Origin: an uncultured Chitinophagaceae bacterium
Lineage (GTDB): Bacteria > Bacteroidota > Bacteroidia > Chitinophagales > Chitinophagaceae
NCBI GenBank assembly: GCA_903881425.1
Contig: CAIRTF010000112.1
Span: 1-46,476, forward strand
Length of the DNA stretch: 46,476 bases
Direction of reading: 5' to 3'
The position numbers were made by a program, and so were the translations under genes. Below are positions 8,663-17,120 of this stretch, piece by piece. The notes under the pieces were generated by a model. That model saw only the letters and a program-made list of their open reading frames with translations, did not search any database and was not told where the DNA came from. Position 1 is the first letter of the stretch, and every line of letters begins with the position of its first letter.

Positions 8663-9550
8663 ATGTCGCAAAAAAAATCAAGAAGAGAAATTATTAAAAA
8701 CATTGCATTGAGTGCCGTGGGTATTGGTGCAGCATCAAGCATTGCTTTTGCAGAAAAAAATATCATTCAGAATAAAGTATCATTGAAAGGAAATATTAAT
8801 CATTCTGTTTCTCGTTGGACTTTTGGTTATTTAACTTTAGATGAATTATGTGTTGCAGTTAAAGAAATTGGTTTCCATGCAATCGATCTCACCAAACCTA
8901 ATGAATGGCCAACTATGCAAAAGCATGGTGTGTATGCTTCTATGTGTTATACATCAGGCGATAATAATTTGAATAAAGGATTGAATAATCCAATCTACCA
9001 TGATCAATTGATAAAAGAATATTTGGAAACCATTCCAATCATGGCAAAAGCAGGGTATAAAAATTTGATTTGTTTTACCGGGCAAGGGAAAGGCATGGAT
9101 GATGAAACTGGTATGAAAAATTGTATGAATGCTTTATCAAAAATTTTGCCTGTTGCAGAAAAGAATGGCGTGACGATGGTGATGGAATTATTGAACAGTA
9201 AAATTGATCACAAAGATTATATGTGCGATCATGTTGAATGGGGTGCAGAATTATGCAAACGCATCAGCTCAGAAAATTTTAAATTATTGTTCGATATCTA
9301 TCATATGCAAATTCAGGAAGGAGATATTATCAGAAATATCAGAGATTATCATCAATACATCGCACATTATCATACCGGTGGTATTCCGGGAAGACATGAA
9401 ATAAATAATTCGCAAGAATTATATTATCCGGCTGTAATGAAAGCCATTGTTGAAACAGGATACAAAGGATATGTGGCACAGGAATTTTCGCCAACCTATC
9501 CAAATAAATTAGATTCATTAAGAGAAGCAATCAGTATTTGTGATGTGTAA
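8663..9550 (+). CDS. Tat-exported hydroxypyruvate isomerase-like TIM-barrel protein
   Basis: 295 residues. The N-terminus KKSRREIIKNIALSAVG followed by a small-residue hydrophobic stretch is a twin-arginine signal (RR at about 6-7), so the folded protein is probably periplasmic. The barrel has hydroxypyruvate-isomerase-like segments: MVMELLNSKIDHKDYM, LLFDIYHMQIQEGD, HYHTGGIPGRHE and a C-terminal QEFSP, which supply the metal-binding Glu/Asp/His/Glu residues. It sits 19 nt after the MFS gene and 47 nt before the GMC gene. A true hydroxypyruvate role is doubtful in the periplasm; a keto-sugar substrate fits the neighbours better. Confidence 0.85.
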   Translation: MSQKKSRREIIKNIALSAVGIGAASSIAFAEKNIIQNKVSLKGNINHSVSRWTFGYLTLDELCVAVKEIGFHAIDLTKPNEWPTMQKHGVYASMCYTSGDNNLNKGLNNPIYHDQLIKEYLETIPIMAKAGYKNLICFTGQGKGMDDETGMKNCMNALSKILPVAEKNGVTMVMELLNSKIDHKDYMCDHVEWGAELCKRISSENFKLLFDIYHMQIQEGDIIRNIRDYHQYIAHYHTGGIPGRHEINNSQELYYPAVMKAIVETGYKGYVAQEFSPTYPNKLDSLREAISICDV

Positions 9551-9597
9551 TGCAATTCAAAAACTAAAAAATTCTTCATAACATAATAAATAAAAGT

Positions 9598-11277
9598 ATG
9601 TCAGACAATGTTTTTGATGCCATCGTAATTGGCTCCGGAATCAGTGGTGGCTGGGCTGCCAAAGAATTAACCGAAAGAGGTTTGAAAGTGATTATGCTGG
9701 AACGTGGTAAAGATATTGAGCATATCAAAGATTATGTGAATGCCAATAAAGAAGCATGGGATCATCCGCATCGTGGTGGAAGAACACAACAAATGATCAA
9801 TGATTATCCTGTATTGAAAAGAGATTATCCATTGAATGAAGTGAACTTAGATTGGTGGGCAAGTGATAAAGACTCTCCTTATACCGAAGTAAAAAGATTT
9901 GATTGGTTTAGAGGATACCATGTGGGTGGGCGTTCATTGTTATGGGGAAGACAAAGTTATCGTTGGAGTGATTTTGATTTTGAAGCAAATGCCAAAGAAG
10001 GTATTGGTGTTGATTGGCCTGTGCGTTATGCAGAGATCGCACCATGGTATGATTATGTAGAAAAATTTGCTGGCATCAGTGGATCAAAAGAAGGATTGCC
10101 TCAATTACCCGATGGTCAATTTTTGAAACCAATGGATATGACTTGCGTGGAGAAAGATGTTGCTGCAAGAATTAAAGAACATTACAAAGGTGCAAGACAT
10201 ATGATCATTGGAAGAACAGCACATATCACTGAACCGCATGCTGATAGAACTGAATGTCAGTTCAGAAATAAATGTTGGTTGGGTTGTCCATTTGGTGGTT
10301 ATTTCAGCACACAATCATCTACATTACCAGCTGCAAGAAAAACAGGGAATCTAACACTTCGTCCATGGAGTATTGTTACAAAAATTTTATACGATAAAGA
10401 TACCAAGAAAGCAACTGGTGTTGAAGTATTGGATGCAGAAACAAATAAAACTTACGAATACAAAGCGAAGATCATTTTCTTAAATGCGTCAACATTAAAC
10501 TCTGCATGGATATTAATGAATAGCGCCACTGATATTTGGCCTGATGGTTTAGGAAGTAGTAGTAATGCTTTGGGAAAATATTTAATGGATCATCATTTAG
10601 GTGTTGGTGCTAGTGGCGAAGTTGATGGGTATGAAGATAAATATGTTTTCGGCAGAAGAGCAAATGGTGTGTATGTTCCGCGTTATAGAAATTTATTTGG
10701 TGATAAACGTGATTACTTGCGTGGCTTTGGTTATCAAGGTGGCGGAAGCAGACAAGGATGGGGCAGAGAAATTGCAGAATTAAATATTGGTGGTGCATTT
10801 AAAGATGCATTAACAGAACCTGGAGTTTGGACAATGGGTATTGGCGGCTTTGGTGAGATGTTACCAAATGCCGATAACAAAGTAACATTAGATAAAACTA
10901 AAAAAGATAAATGGGGATTGAATGTTTTATCCATTGATTGTGAGTTGAAAGAAAATGAATTGAAGATGAGAAAAGATATGATGAACGATGCTGCTGAAAT
11001 GTTAGAAATAGCCGGTGTTAAAAAAATAAAAACCAATAATAGTGATGGCACACCAGGTCGTGGTATTCATGAAATGGGAACAGCACGTATGGGTAAAGAT
11101 CCAAAGACATCTGTGTTGAATAAATGGAATCAAGTGTGGGATGCACAAAATGTTTTTGTAACCGATGGTTCATTTATGACATCTGCATCTTGCGTTAATC
11201 CATCATTAACTTATATGGCCTTCACAGCCCGTGCAGCGGCATATGCCGTTGAAGAATTAAAAAAAGGAAATCTATAA
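9598..11277 (+). CDS. GMC-family FAD dehydrogenase with [3Fe-4S]-type motif, probable glucoside 3-dehydrogenase large subunit
   Basis: 559 residues. The FAD-binding dinucleotide motif GSGISGGWAAKEL is at about 12-24 and ends in MLERG. Three cysteines at about 220, 226 and 230 are spaced C-x5-C-x3-C, the arrangement that holds the [3Fe-4S] cluster in FAD glucose dehydrogenase complexes. The catalytic pair of the family is visible as H491 (GIHEMGTARMG) and N534 (CVNPSLT). There is no signal of its own, but the next gene (30 nt downstream) is a Tat-signal small subunit that could carry it across the membrane. Oxidation at sugar C3 is inferred from the family and from DUF1080 neighbours; glucose C1 or gluconate C2 oxidation are alternatives. 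Confidence 0.9.
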   Translation: MSDNVFDAIVIGSGISGGWAAKELTERGLKVIMLERGKDIEHIKDYVNANKEAWDHPHRGGRTQQMINDYPVLKRDYPLNEVNLDWWASDKDSPYTEVKRFDWFRGYHVGGRSLLWGRQSYRWSDFDFEANAKEGIGVDWPVRYAEIAPWYDYVEKFAGISGSKEGLPQLPDGQFLKPMDMTCVEKDVAARIKEHYKGARHMIIGRTAHITEPHADRTECQFRNKCWLGCPFGGYFSTQSSTLPAARKTGNLTLRPWSIVTKILYDKDTKKATGVEVLDAETNKTYEYKAKIIFLNASTLNSAWILMNSATDIWPDGLGSSSNALGKYLMDHHLGVGASGEVDGYEDKYVFGRRANGVYVPRYRNLFGDKRDYLRGFGYQGGGSRQGWGREIAELNIGGAFKDALTEPGVWTMGIGGFGEMLPNADNKVTLDKTKKDKWGLNVLSIDCELKENELKMRKDMMNDAAEMLEIAGVKKIKTNNSDGTPGRGIHEMGTARMGKDPKTSVLNKWNQVWDAQNVFVTDGSFMTSASCVNPSLTYMAFTARAAAYAVEELKKGNL

Positions 11278-11307
11278 CTCATCATTCATAACTTATAATT
11301 TAAAAAC

Positions 11308-11967
11308 ATGGAAAGAAGAGAACTGTTAAAAATGATTGCATTAGCAACAGGTAGTGCTGTTATTGGTGGCGAATTTTTACTGAGTGGTTGTAAAAACGAA
11401 AATGCCGGCAGTGGGTTAACTTTCAGTGAAGATGATATTGCTTTTTTAGATGAATTAGCAGAAACCATCTTACCTAAAACCAATACACCCGGTGCAAAAG
11501 ATGCACAAGTGGGTAAATATATGGCAGTAATGGTGACTGATTGTTATGAAGCACCGGATCAACAAATATTTAAAGCAGGCATTCAAAAATTGAATGAAGA
11601 AAGTAAGAAAATGTTTGATACTAATTTCTTAAAATTATCCTTGCAACAAAAAACACAACTGTTAATACAAATAGATTCAAGTTGTAAAGCATTTAATAAA
11701 AAAGTAGATGATGAGTATGATGCTTTATCTGCTGAAGAACGTCATAAACTATCTCTGGAAGAGCACACTACCAATAAAAATTATAAAAAAGAAAAATTAA
11801 GGCAGAATCCGTATCGCTTTTATACTATGATGAAACAATTAACCTTATCCGGTTTCTTTACATCAGAAGTGGGTGCTACAAAAGCGCTAAGATATATTGC
11901 AGTGCCCGGTAAATTTGATGGATGTGCACCTTATACTAAAGGAGAAAAAGCCTGGGCAACATCATAA
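11308..11967 (+). CDS. Gluconate 2-dehydrogenase subunit 3 family protein (small subunit, Tat lipoprotein)
   Basis: 219 residues. The N-terminus ERRELLKMIALATG has a twin arginine, and the signal ends in a lipobox (FLLSGC, cysteine near residue 28), so it is probably exported folded and anchored by lipid. The rest matches the subunit 3 family: an acidic DDIAFLDELAETILPKT opening, an aromatic QNPYRFYTMMKQLTLSGFFTSEVG segment and a closing PGKFDGCAPY. In known FAD dehydrogenases this subunit is needed for export of the catalytic subunit. It directly follows the GMC gene, the usual arrangement. Confidence 0.9.
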   Translation: MERRELLKMIALATGSAVIGGEFLLSGCKNENAGSGLTFSEDDIAFLDELAETILPKTNTPGAKDAQVGKYMAVMVTDCYEAPDQQIFKAGIQKLNEESKKMFDTNFLKLSLQQKTQLLIQIDSSCKAFNKKVDDEYDALSAEERHKLSLEEHTTNKNYKKEKLRQNPYRFYTMMKQLTLSGFFTSEVGATKALRYIAVPGKFDGCAPYTKGEKAWATS

Positions 11968-12010
11968 AAAATATTTATCGATATAAATTTATCATTCTTA
12001 ATTATCAATC

Positions 12011-12901
12011 ATGTCAAATTCAAGAAGAGATTTTATAAGGCTCAGTGGTTTATCTGCATTGGCTTTTACTTCACCTATTAAAAAATTATCGTCAATTATT
12101 GGGGATGATTTTTTTGCGGAAAAAAAATTACCGGCTTTTGGTTTACAATTGTATACCATTAAAGAGGACATGAAAAGCGATGCCAAAGAGTCAATAAAAA
12201 AGGTAGCATCTTTCGGTTACAATTACATAGAGAGTTTTGAAGAAAAAGATGGTAAGGGAATGTTTTGGGGAATGACAAACAAGGAGTTCAAAAAATTTAT
12301 GGATGATTTGAATATAAAAATTATTTCGAGCCATTGCGATATTCAGAAAGATTTTGAACGCAAAGCCGCTGAAGCTTCAGAGATCGGAATGAAATATTTG
12401 ATTTGTCCATGGAAAGGTCCGCAAAAGTCAATCGATGATTTTAAAAGATTCGCAGATGAGTTCAATAAATGCGGAGAAATTTGCAGGAAGAATGGTATTC
12501 GCTTTGCTTATCATAATCATGATTATTCTTGGAAAGTATTAGACGGACAAATTCCGCAAGAAGTAATGATGAATAATACAGATAAAGAATTGGTTGATTT
12601 TGAAATGGATATTTATTGGGTGGTAACGGCAGGTATTGATGCTGAAGCTTATTTTAAAAAGTATAAAAATCGATTCAGATTATGTCACATTAAAGACAGA
12701 ATGAAAACGCCATTACCTGATAATAAAAACTCGTCCTGTGTAATTGGAACCGGTGTTATTCCATTCAATAAAATTTTAAAAACAGGAATGGATAATGGGT
12801 TAAACTATTTTATTGTAGAGCAGGAATATTTTGAGAATACAACACCATTAAAAAGTGCAGCAGATAATGCAGCATATATGAGGAAATTTGAAGTAAAATA
12901 A
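12011..12901 (+). CDS. Tat-exported sugar phosphate isomerase/epimerase family protein
   Basis: 296 residues. A textbook Tat signal, NSRRDFIRLSGLSALAF, is followed by an AP-endonuclease-2-like TIM barrel. Barrel segments FGLQLYTIKEDM, FAYHNHDYSW, VDFEMDIYWVVTAG and LCHIKDRM supply the putative ligand residues. It closes the + strand unit after the dehydrogenase small subunit (43-nt gap). Sugar isomerase proteins with this Gln-Leu-Tyr opening are common next to Gfo/Idh/MocA genes. A periplasmic keto-sugar epimerase or lyase is likely; the reaction cannot be fixed from sequence. Confidence 0.86.
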   Translation: MSNSRRDFIRLSGLSALAFTSPIKKLSSIIGDDFFAEKKLPAFGLQLYTIKEDMKSDAKESIKKVASFGYNYIESFEEKDGKGMFWGMTNKEFKKFMDDLNIKIISSHCDIQKDFERKAAEASEIGMKYLICPWKGPQKSIDDFKRFADEFNKCGEICRKNGIRFAYHNHDYSWKVLDGQIPQEVMMNNTDKELVDFEMDIYWVVTAGIDAEAYFKKYKNRFRLCHIKDRMKTPLPDNKNSSCVIGTGVIPFNKILKTGMDNGLNYFIVEQEYFENTTPLKSAADNAAYMRKFEVK

Positions 12902-12956
12902 CTAAATTTATTTAGTCTTTGTCCTCATCATTTTTTTATTTTACTCGATAATAAAA

Positions 12957-14423
12957 TTAAATTCCTAAACTATATCCGTTTGCATATTCTCTTTTTACAA
13001 ATGCATTGGCATCATCAAAGTTGGTAATCTTCATATTATCGCCATCCCATAATAATTTTGCATATCGTCCGGGATAATCGAATTCATTTGGTTTATTGGC
13101 TTTTGCTTTTTTAATATCATAACTTCTGATGGCTAAATTTCCCATTAATACAATTTCAGTTAATGGTCCGGCCAGATCAAAATGAGAACTTAAATTTTTA
13201 TGTTCATTACTATTGTAACCTGCAATACAAGCTTCCACCCATGCCTGATAATGCCCAGCTGATCCACCCGGAACTCTTAAGAGCGTTGGCTTAACATGCA
13301 CTTCATCATTTTTTGATAAGGGCAATAATTTTGGATCTTCACCATAAACCGAGCATACCATTTTTCCTTTTGTTCCAACAAATAAAACTGCATTACCGCC
13401 ATCACCAAACTTTTCTGTTGCAGGTAATTCTTCCGGACGTTCAGGTTGAATACCTCCATCCATCCAATGTAATTTAATAGTTGGTTTATTGTGTTTATCG
13501 TTAAAGGTTAATGTGATATGAGAAGAAATCGGTCCACTTTCTGGTGTATAAGCTCTTGTCCAGTTTCTTACATAACGATTAGCCACACTGCATTCTGCAG
13601 ATACAGGATATTTCAATCCTAATACACGATAAGGTGCTTCAATTATATGACAACCCATATCACCCAATGCACCTGTACCATAATCCCACCAACCACGCCA
13701 ATTAAACGGAACTAAATTTTCAATAAAATCTTTTCTTGGTGCATTGCCTTGCCACAAATTCCAATCTAATTCAGCAGGCACAGGCACTTTACCCGACCAT
13801 TCAATCCCTTGCGGCCAAACAGGTCTGTCAGTAAAACAATAAATGGTATGTACATCACCAATAATGCCCGCGTTAAACCATTCACGCAATTGACGAACCC
13901 CATCACCAGATGCACCTTGATTACCCATTTGTGTTACCACTTTGTATTTATGTGCTGCTTCCGTCATTACTCTTGCTTCATAAATATCATGCGCCATCGG
14001 TTTTTGAACATATACATGTTTATTTAATTGCATAGCAGCCATTGCACATACTGCATGCATATGATCTGGTGTTGAAACAGAAACCGCATCAATGTTTTTA
14101 TGTTCTTTATCAAGCATCTCACGATAGTCTTTGTATAAAGGTGCTTTAGGAAAACGTTCCAATGATTTTTTGCATTGCCTTATATCCACATCACACAATG
14201 CAACAATTTCTGCTTTGCCACTTTTATAAAAACTATTTAAATCGCCTTCACCTTTACCACCGGCGCCAATTCCTGCAATTAATAATTTATCACTCGGTGC
14301 TGTAAAACCCTTGCCCAATACATGTCGTGGAACAATATAAAATCCCGCAGTAGCTAATGCTGCATTGCGAATAAATGATCGGCGAGAATTGTGTTGAGAA
14401 TTTTTGATTGAAATTTTTTTCAT
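12957..14423 (-). CDS. Tat-exported Gfo/Idh/MocA family oxidoreductase, QKP subtype
   Basis: 488 residues from the ATG at 14423. An in-frame upstream start at 14513 would add 30 residues ahead of the Tat signal and is unlikely. The signal is NSRRSFIRNAALATAG (R14-R15), the Rossmann motif GIGAGGKGEG is at about 51-60, and the usual EKP motif reads QKP at 140-142. GDMGCH follows in the C-terminal domain. It is a single-gene unit convergent with the isomerase at 12011-12901 and divergent from the aldehyde dehydrogenase. Likely acts in the periplasm on the same group of sugars; the missing EKP glutamate marks a recognised subgroup, not a broken gene. Confidence 0.9.
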   Translation of the reverse strand: MKKISIKNSQHNSRRSFIRNAALATAGFYIVPRHVLGKGFTAPSDKLLIAGIGAGGKGEGDLNSFYKSGKAEIVALCDVDIRQCKKSLERFPKAPLYKDYREMLDKEHKNIDAVSVSTPDHMHAVCAMAAMQLNKHVYVQKPMAHDIYEARVMTEAAHKYKVVTQMGNQGASGDGVRQLREWFNAGIIGDVHTIYCFTDRPVWPQGIEWSGKVPVPAELDWNLWQGNAPRKDFIENLVPFNWRGWWDYGTGALGDMGCHIIEAPYRVLGLKYPVSAECSVANRYVRNWTRAYTPESGPISSHITLTFNDKHNKPTIKLHWMDGGIQPERPEELPATEKFGDGGNAVLFVGTKGKMVCSVYGEDPKLLPLSKNDEVHVKPTLLRVPGGSAGHYQAWVEACIAGYNSNEHKNLSSHFDLAGPLTEIVLMGNLAIRSYDIKKAKANKPNEFDYPGRYAKLLWDGDNMKITNFDDANAFVKREYANGYSLGI

Positions 14424-14544
14424 GGCAATTAGTAGAATGATTAATCGGCAATGAATGTACTTAATAAATATAAAATGGTTGAGAATTTTACAATAAAATA
14501 TTTCAACCAACAAATTGTAACTTGTTGCTCTTTAATTAATAATT

Positions 14545-15912
14545 ATGATGGAAGATTTGCTTGCGATGCGCCATTTTTTTGAAACAGGCATCACTAAAAG
14601 ATATGAATTCAGAAAACAACAATTGAAAGCGTTGAAAGCCTCAGTGGAAATGCATGAGCACGAAATTTATGATGCATTATATACCGATCTTAAAAAAAGT
14701 AAAGAAGAATGCTGGGTTACAGAAAATGGTTTTTTGATTGCAGAAATTAATGCTGCCATCAGTAATTTAAAAGCGTGGATGGAGCCGGACAGAGTAGCTA
14801 CTAATTTATTAAATCTTCCTTCCAGTAGTTATGTAATGCATGAACCCTTGGGTGTTGTATTAATTATTGGCCCATGGAATTATCCTTTGCAATTACTGTT
14901 TACACCTTTAGTTGGTGCAATTGCAGCAGGTAATTGTGTAGTATTAAAACCAAGTGAGTTTGCACCAACAACCAGTGGAGTGATGAAAAAAATTATTGAA
15001 GAAACTTTTACTAAAGAATATGTTTTGTTTGTTGAAGGTGATGGAGTAACTGTTGTTCCACAATTAATGAATGAATTTACATTTGACCATATTTTTTATA
15101 CAGGAAGTACTGCTGTTGGAAAGATCATTTATAAAATGGCTGCGGAAAAATTAGTGCCTGTAACATTAGAACTAGGTGGTAAAAGCCCCTGTGTAGTTGA
15201 ATTTGATGCTGATATTAAAGTAGCAGCACGCAGAATCGCTATGACAAAATTTTCTAATTGCGGACAAATGTGTGTGGCACCCGATTATATTTTAGTACAT
15301 GAGTCTAAAAAACAAGAATTGATTAACGAAATGAAAATAGTAATTCATAATTTTTTTGGTGATGATGCATCACAAAGTGATAATTATGGAAAGATGATCA
15401 ATGCAAAACAATTTGATCGTGTTATCAATTATTTAAAAGATGGGAATATTTTATCAGGCGGAAAATTTAATAAAGAAAAATTATTTATTGAACCCACTTT
15501 GATTGATAATGTTTCGTTGGATAGTTCTGTGATGAGGGATGAAATATTCGGACCTGTTTTGCCCATCATTTCATTCAGTTCATTTGATGACGCAAAAAAG
15601 ATCATTCAGTTAAATAAAAACCCATTAGCCTTTTATGTATTCACTTCATCCAAACAAAAAGAAGAGCAATGGTTAAATAGTATTGCATTTGGTGGCGGCT
15701 GTGTAAACAATGCAAGTTGGCATTTAACCAATCATCATTTGCCCTTTGGTGGCAGGGGTTTCAGCGGATCGGGTCAATATCATGGCAGATATTCTTTTGA
15801 AACATTTAGTCATCAAAAAGCCATTATGAAAACACCTACTTGGTTTGATCCTTCTATCAAATATCCTCCATTCAAAGGCAAGTTAGGTTTGTTTAAATTA
15901 GTTATCCGTTAA
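14545..15912 (+). CDS. NAD(P)-dependent aldehyde dehydrogenase (class 3-like)
   Basis: 455 residues, short for the superfamily and typical of class 3/fatty-aldehyde enzymes. The catalytic cysteine is C243 in NCGQMCVAP, the general-base glutamate is E209 in VTLELGGKSP, and the oxyanion asparagine is N112 in PWNYP. The C-terminus ends near a hydrophobic GLFKLV stretch that might associate with membrane. It starts a + unit with the GPx-like gene 8 nt downstream and TrmO after that. Probable role: oxidation of aliphatic or aromatic aldehydes. No specific link to the sugar cluster upstream can be seen. Confidence 0.92.
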   Translation: MMEDLLAMRHFFETGITKRYEFRKQQLKALKASVEMHEHEIYDALYTDLKKSKEECWVTENGFLIAEINAAISNLKAWMEPDRVATNLLNLPSSSYVMHEPLGVVLIIGPWNYPLQLLFTPLVGAIAAGNCVVLKPSEFAPTTSGVMKKIIEETFTKEYVLFVEGDGVTVVPQLMNEFTFDHIFYTGSTAVGKIIYKMAAEKLVPVTLELGGKSPCVVEFDADIKVAARRIAMTKFSNCGQMCVAPDYILVHESKKQELINEMKIVIHNFFGDDASQSDNYGKMINAKQFDRVINYLKDGNILSGGKFNKEKLFIEPTLIDNVSLDSSVMRDEIFGPVLPIISFSSFDDAKKIIQLNKNPLAFYVFTSSKQKEEQWLNSIAFGGGCVNNASWHLTNHHLPFGGRGFSGSGQYHGRYSFETFSHQKAIMKTPTWFDPSIKYPPFKGKLGLFKLVIR

Positions 15913-15920
15913 AGTATTCT

Positions 15921-16586
15921 ATGAAACAACTTTTTATTAAACTAATGATTGCGATAGTTGTTATTTTATTAGTTGCATTCATGTTAAAAAGAAAAGAAAT
16001 GACATTTAGACAATCATTGCTCAAAGCTGTTTATCCGATTGTGATGTTTTTTGGAAAAGTATTCCCATCAAAACATGCAGTGATGATTAATGATAAACAA
16101 ATTCTGCCAACGACTTCTTTGTATGATTTTGTTCAAACAGATATTAAAGGAGATACTGTTCATTTCTCTCAATTCAAAGGAAAAAAAATAATGATTGTTA
16201 ATACAGCCAGTGATTGTGGTTTTACTGCACAATATGATCAATTGGAAAGTTTATCGAAACAATACAGAGATAAATTAGTGATAATCGGTTTTCCGGCAAA
16301 CGATTTTAAAAATCAGGAGAAAGGAGACAATCAATCCATATCTCAATTCTGCAAATTAAATTATGGTGTTACTTTTTTATTGATGAAGAAAAGCCATGTG
16401 GTGAAAGGACCTGAGCAAAACGAAATATTCAATTGGTTGAGTGATTCAACAAAAAATGGCTGGTGTAATCAACAACCTGTTTGGAATTTTAGCAAGTATG
16501 TGATTAATGAGAATGGAGTGCTGACGAATTTCTTTTCAAATATGGTTTCACCATTGGATAAGAAAGTGATTAAATCTATCGAGTAA
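15921..16586 (+). CDS. Membrane-anchored glutathione peroxidase-family thiol peroxidase
   Basis: 221 residues. An N-terminal transmembrane segment (about 6-23) precedes the thioredoxin-like peroxidase domain. The peroxidatic cysteine is C99 in NTASDCGFT, and C144 in FCKLNYGVTF is well placed as resolving cysteine, so electrons probably come from thioredoxin and not glutathione. The segment that normally reads FPCNQF is FPANDF at 124-129, so the usual catalytic Gln is Asp; the Trp-Asn pair is kept in WNFSKY. Located 8 nt after the aldehyde dehydrogenase; a joint role in lipid peroxide and aldehyde removal is a fair inference. Confidence 0.85.
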   Translation: MKQLFIKLMIAIVVILLVAFMLKRKEMTFRQSLLKAVYPIVMFFGKVFPSKHAVMINDKQILPTTSLYDFVQTDIKGDTVHFSQFKGKKIMIVNTASDCGFTAQYDQLESLSKQYRDKLVIIGFPANDFKNQEKGDNQSISQFCKLNYGVTFLLMKKSHVVKGPEQNEIFNWLSDSTKNGWCNQQPVWNFSKYVINENGVLTNFFSNMVSPLDKKVIKSIE

Positions 16587-16597
16587 AAAATCAACCT

Positions 16598-17056
16598 ATG
16601 TCAATTTTAATTGAACCGATTGGTATTGTAAAAAACACACGTAAAGATTTAAGTGATGATTATTGGGGGGCCATTATCAGCGAAATTGAATTATTACCGC
16701 ATGTTCCTGCAGAAGCATTCGATGGCATTGAAACATTTTCTCACGCAGAAATTATTTTTCAATTCAATCAAGTCGATAAAAATAAAATTGTCTTTGCAGG
16801 ACATCCTCGTGGCAATAAAGATTGGCCATCAGTAGGAATATTTTCTCAAAGAAAAAAAGACAGACCCAATGCATTGGGGTTAACCATTGTTGAAATAGTT
16901 AAACAGGAAGGCAATAAATTATTCGTGAAATACTTGGATGCCATTGATGATACACCTATCATTGATATTAAACCGGTAATGAAAGAATTTCTGCCGAATT
17001 CACCCATCAAACAACCGGAATGGAGCAGTGAATTAATGAAAGAATATTGGAAGTAA
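16598..17056 (+). CDS. trmO: tRNA (N6-threonylcarbamoyladenosine(37)-N6)-methyltransferase TrmO-like
   Basis: 152 residues forming a single TsaA/UPF0066 (YaeB-like) domain, without the extra C-terminal domain of the E. coli protein. Characteristic segments are PIGIVKN at the start, HPRGNKDWPSVGIFSQRKKDRPNALGLT split around the binding site, and the LDAIDDTPIIDIKP motif. The family methylates t6A37 of tRNA-Thr using SAM. It ends the aldehyde dehydrogenase/GPx unit (11-nt gap) and is followed by a strong terminator. Short forms are common in Bacteroidota; methyl acceptor identity is family inference. Confidence 0.82.
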   Translation: MSILIEPIGIVKNTRKDLSDDYWGAIISEIELLPHVPAEAFDGIETFSHAEIIFQFNQVDKNKIVFAGHPRGNKDWPSVGIFSQRKKDRPNALGLTIVEIVKQEGNKLFVKYLDAIDDTPIIDIKPVMKEFLPNSPIKQPEWSSELMKEYWK

Positions 17057-17064
17057 TAATAAAA

Positions 17065-17101
17065 TAAAAAAGGTCATCAATATCATTGATAACCTTTTTT
17101 G
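17065..17101 (+). terminator. Rho-independent terminator after trmO
   Basis: A-rich arm and GGT (17065-17073) pair with ACC and a T-run (17092-17100); the interior ATCAAT/ATTGAT also pairs, giving a long hairpin. It is nearly symmetric and could end the convergent lipoprotein gene at 17121 too. Confidence 0.85.
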
Positions 17102-17120
17102 TGATTATAAAACTGAAACA

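Noticed and set aside
12901-12925. Inverted repeat ACTAAAT/ATTTAGT in the convergent gap after the isomerase gene
   Set aside because: Only A/T-rich 7-bp arms and no T-run, so too weak to call a terminator or operator.
653-14423. Polysaccharide utilisation locus (SusC/SusD type)
   Set aside because: No TonB-dependent receptor, SusD-like lipoprotein or classical glycoside hydrolase is present.
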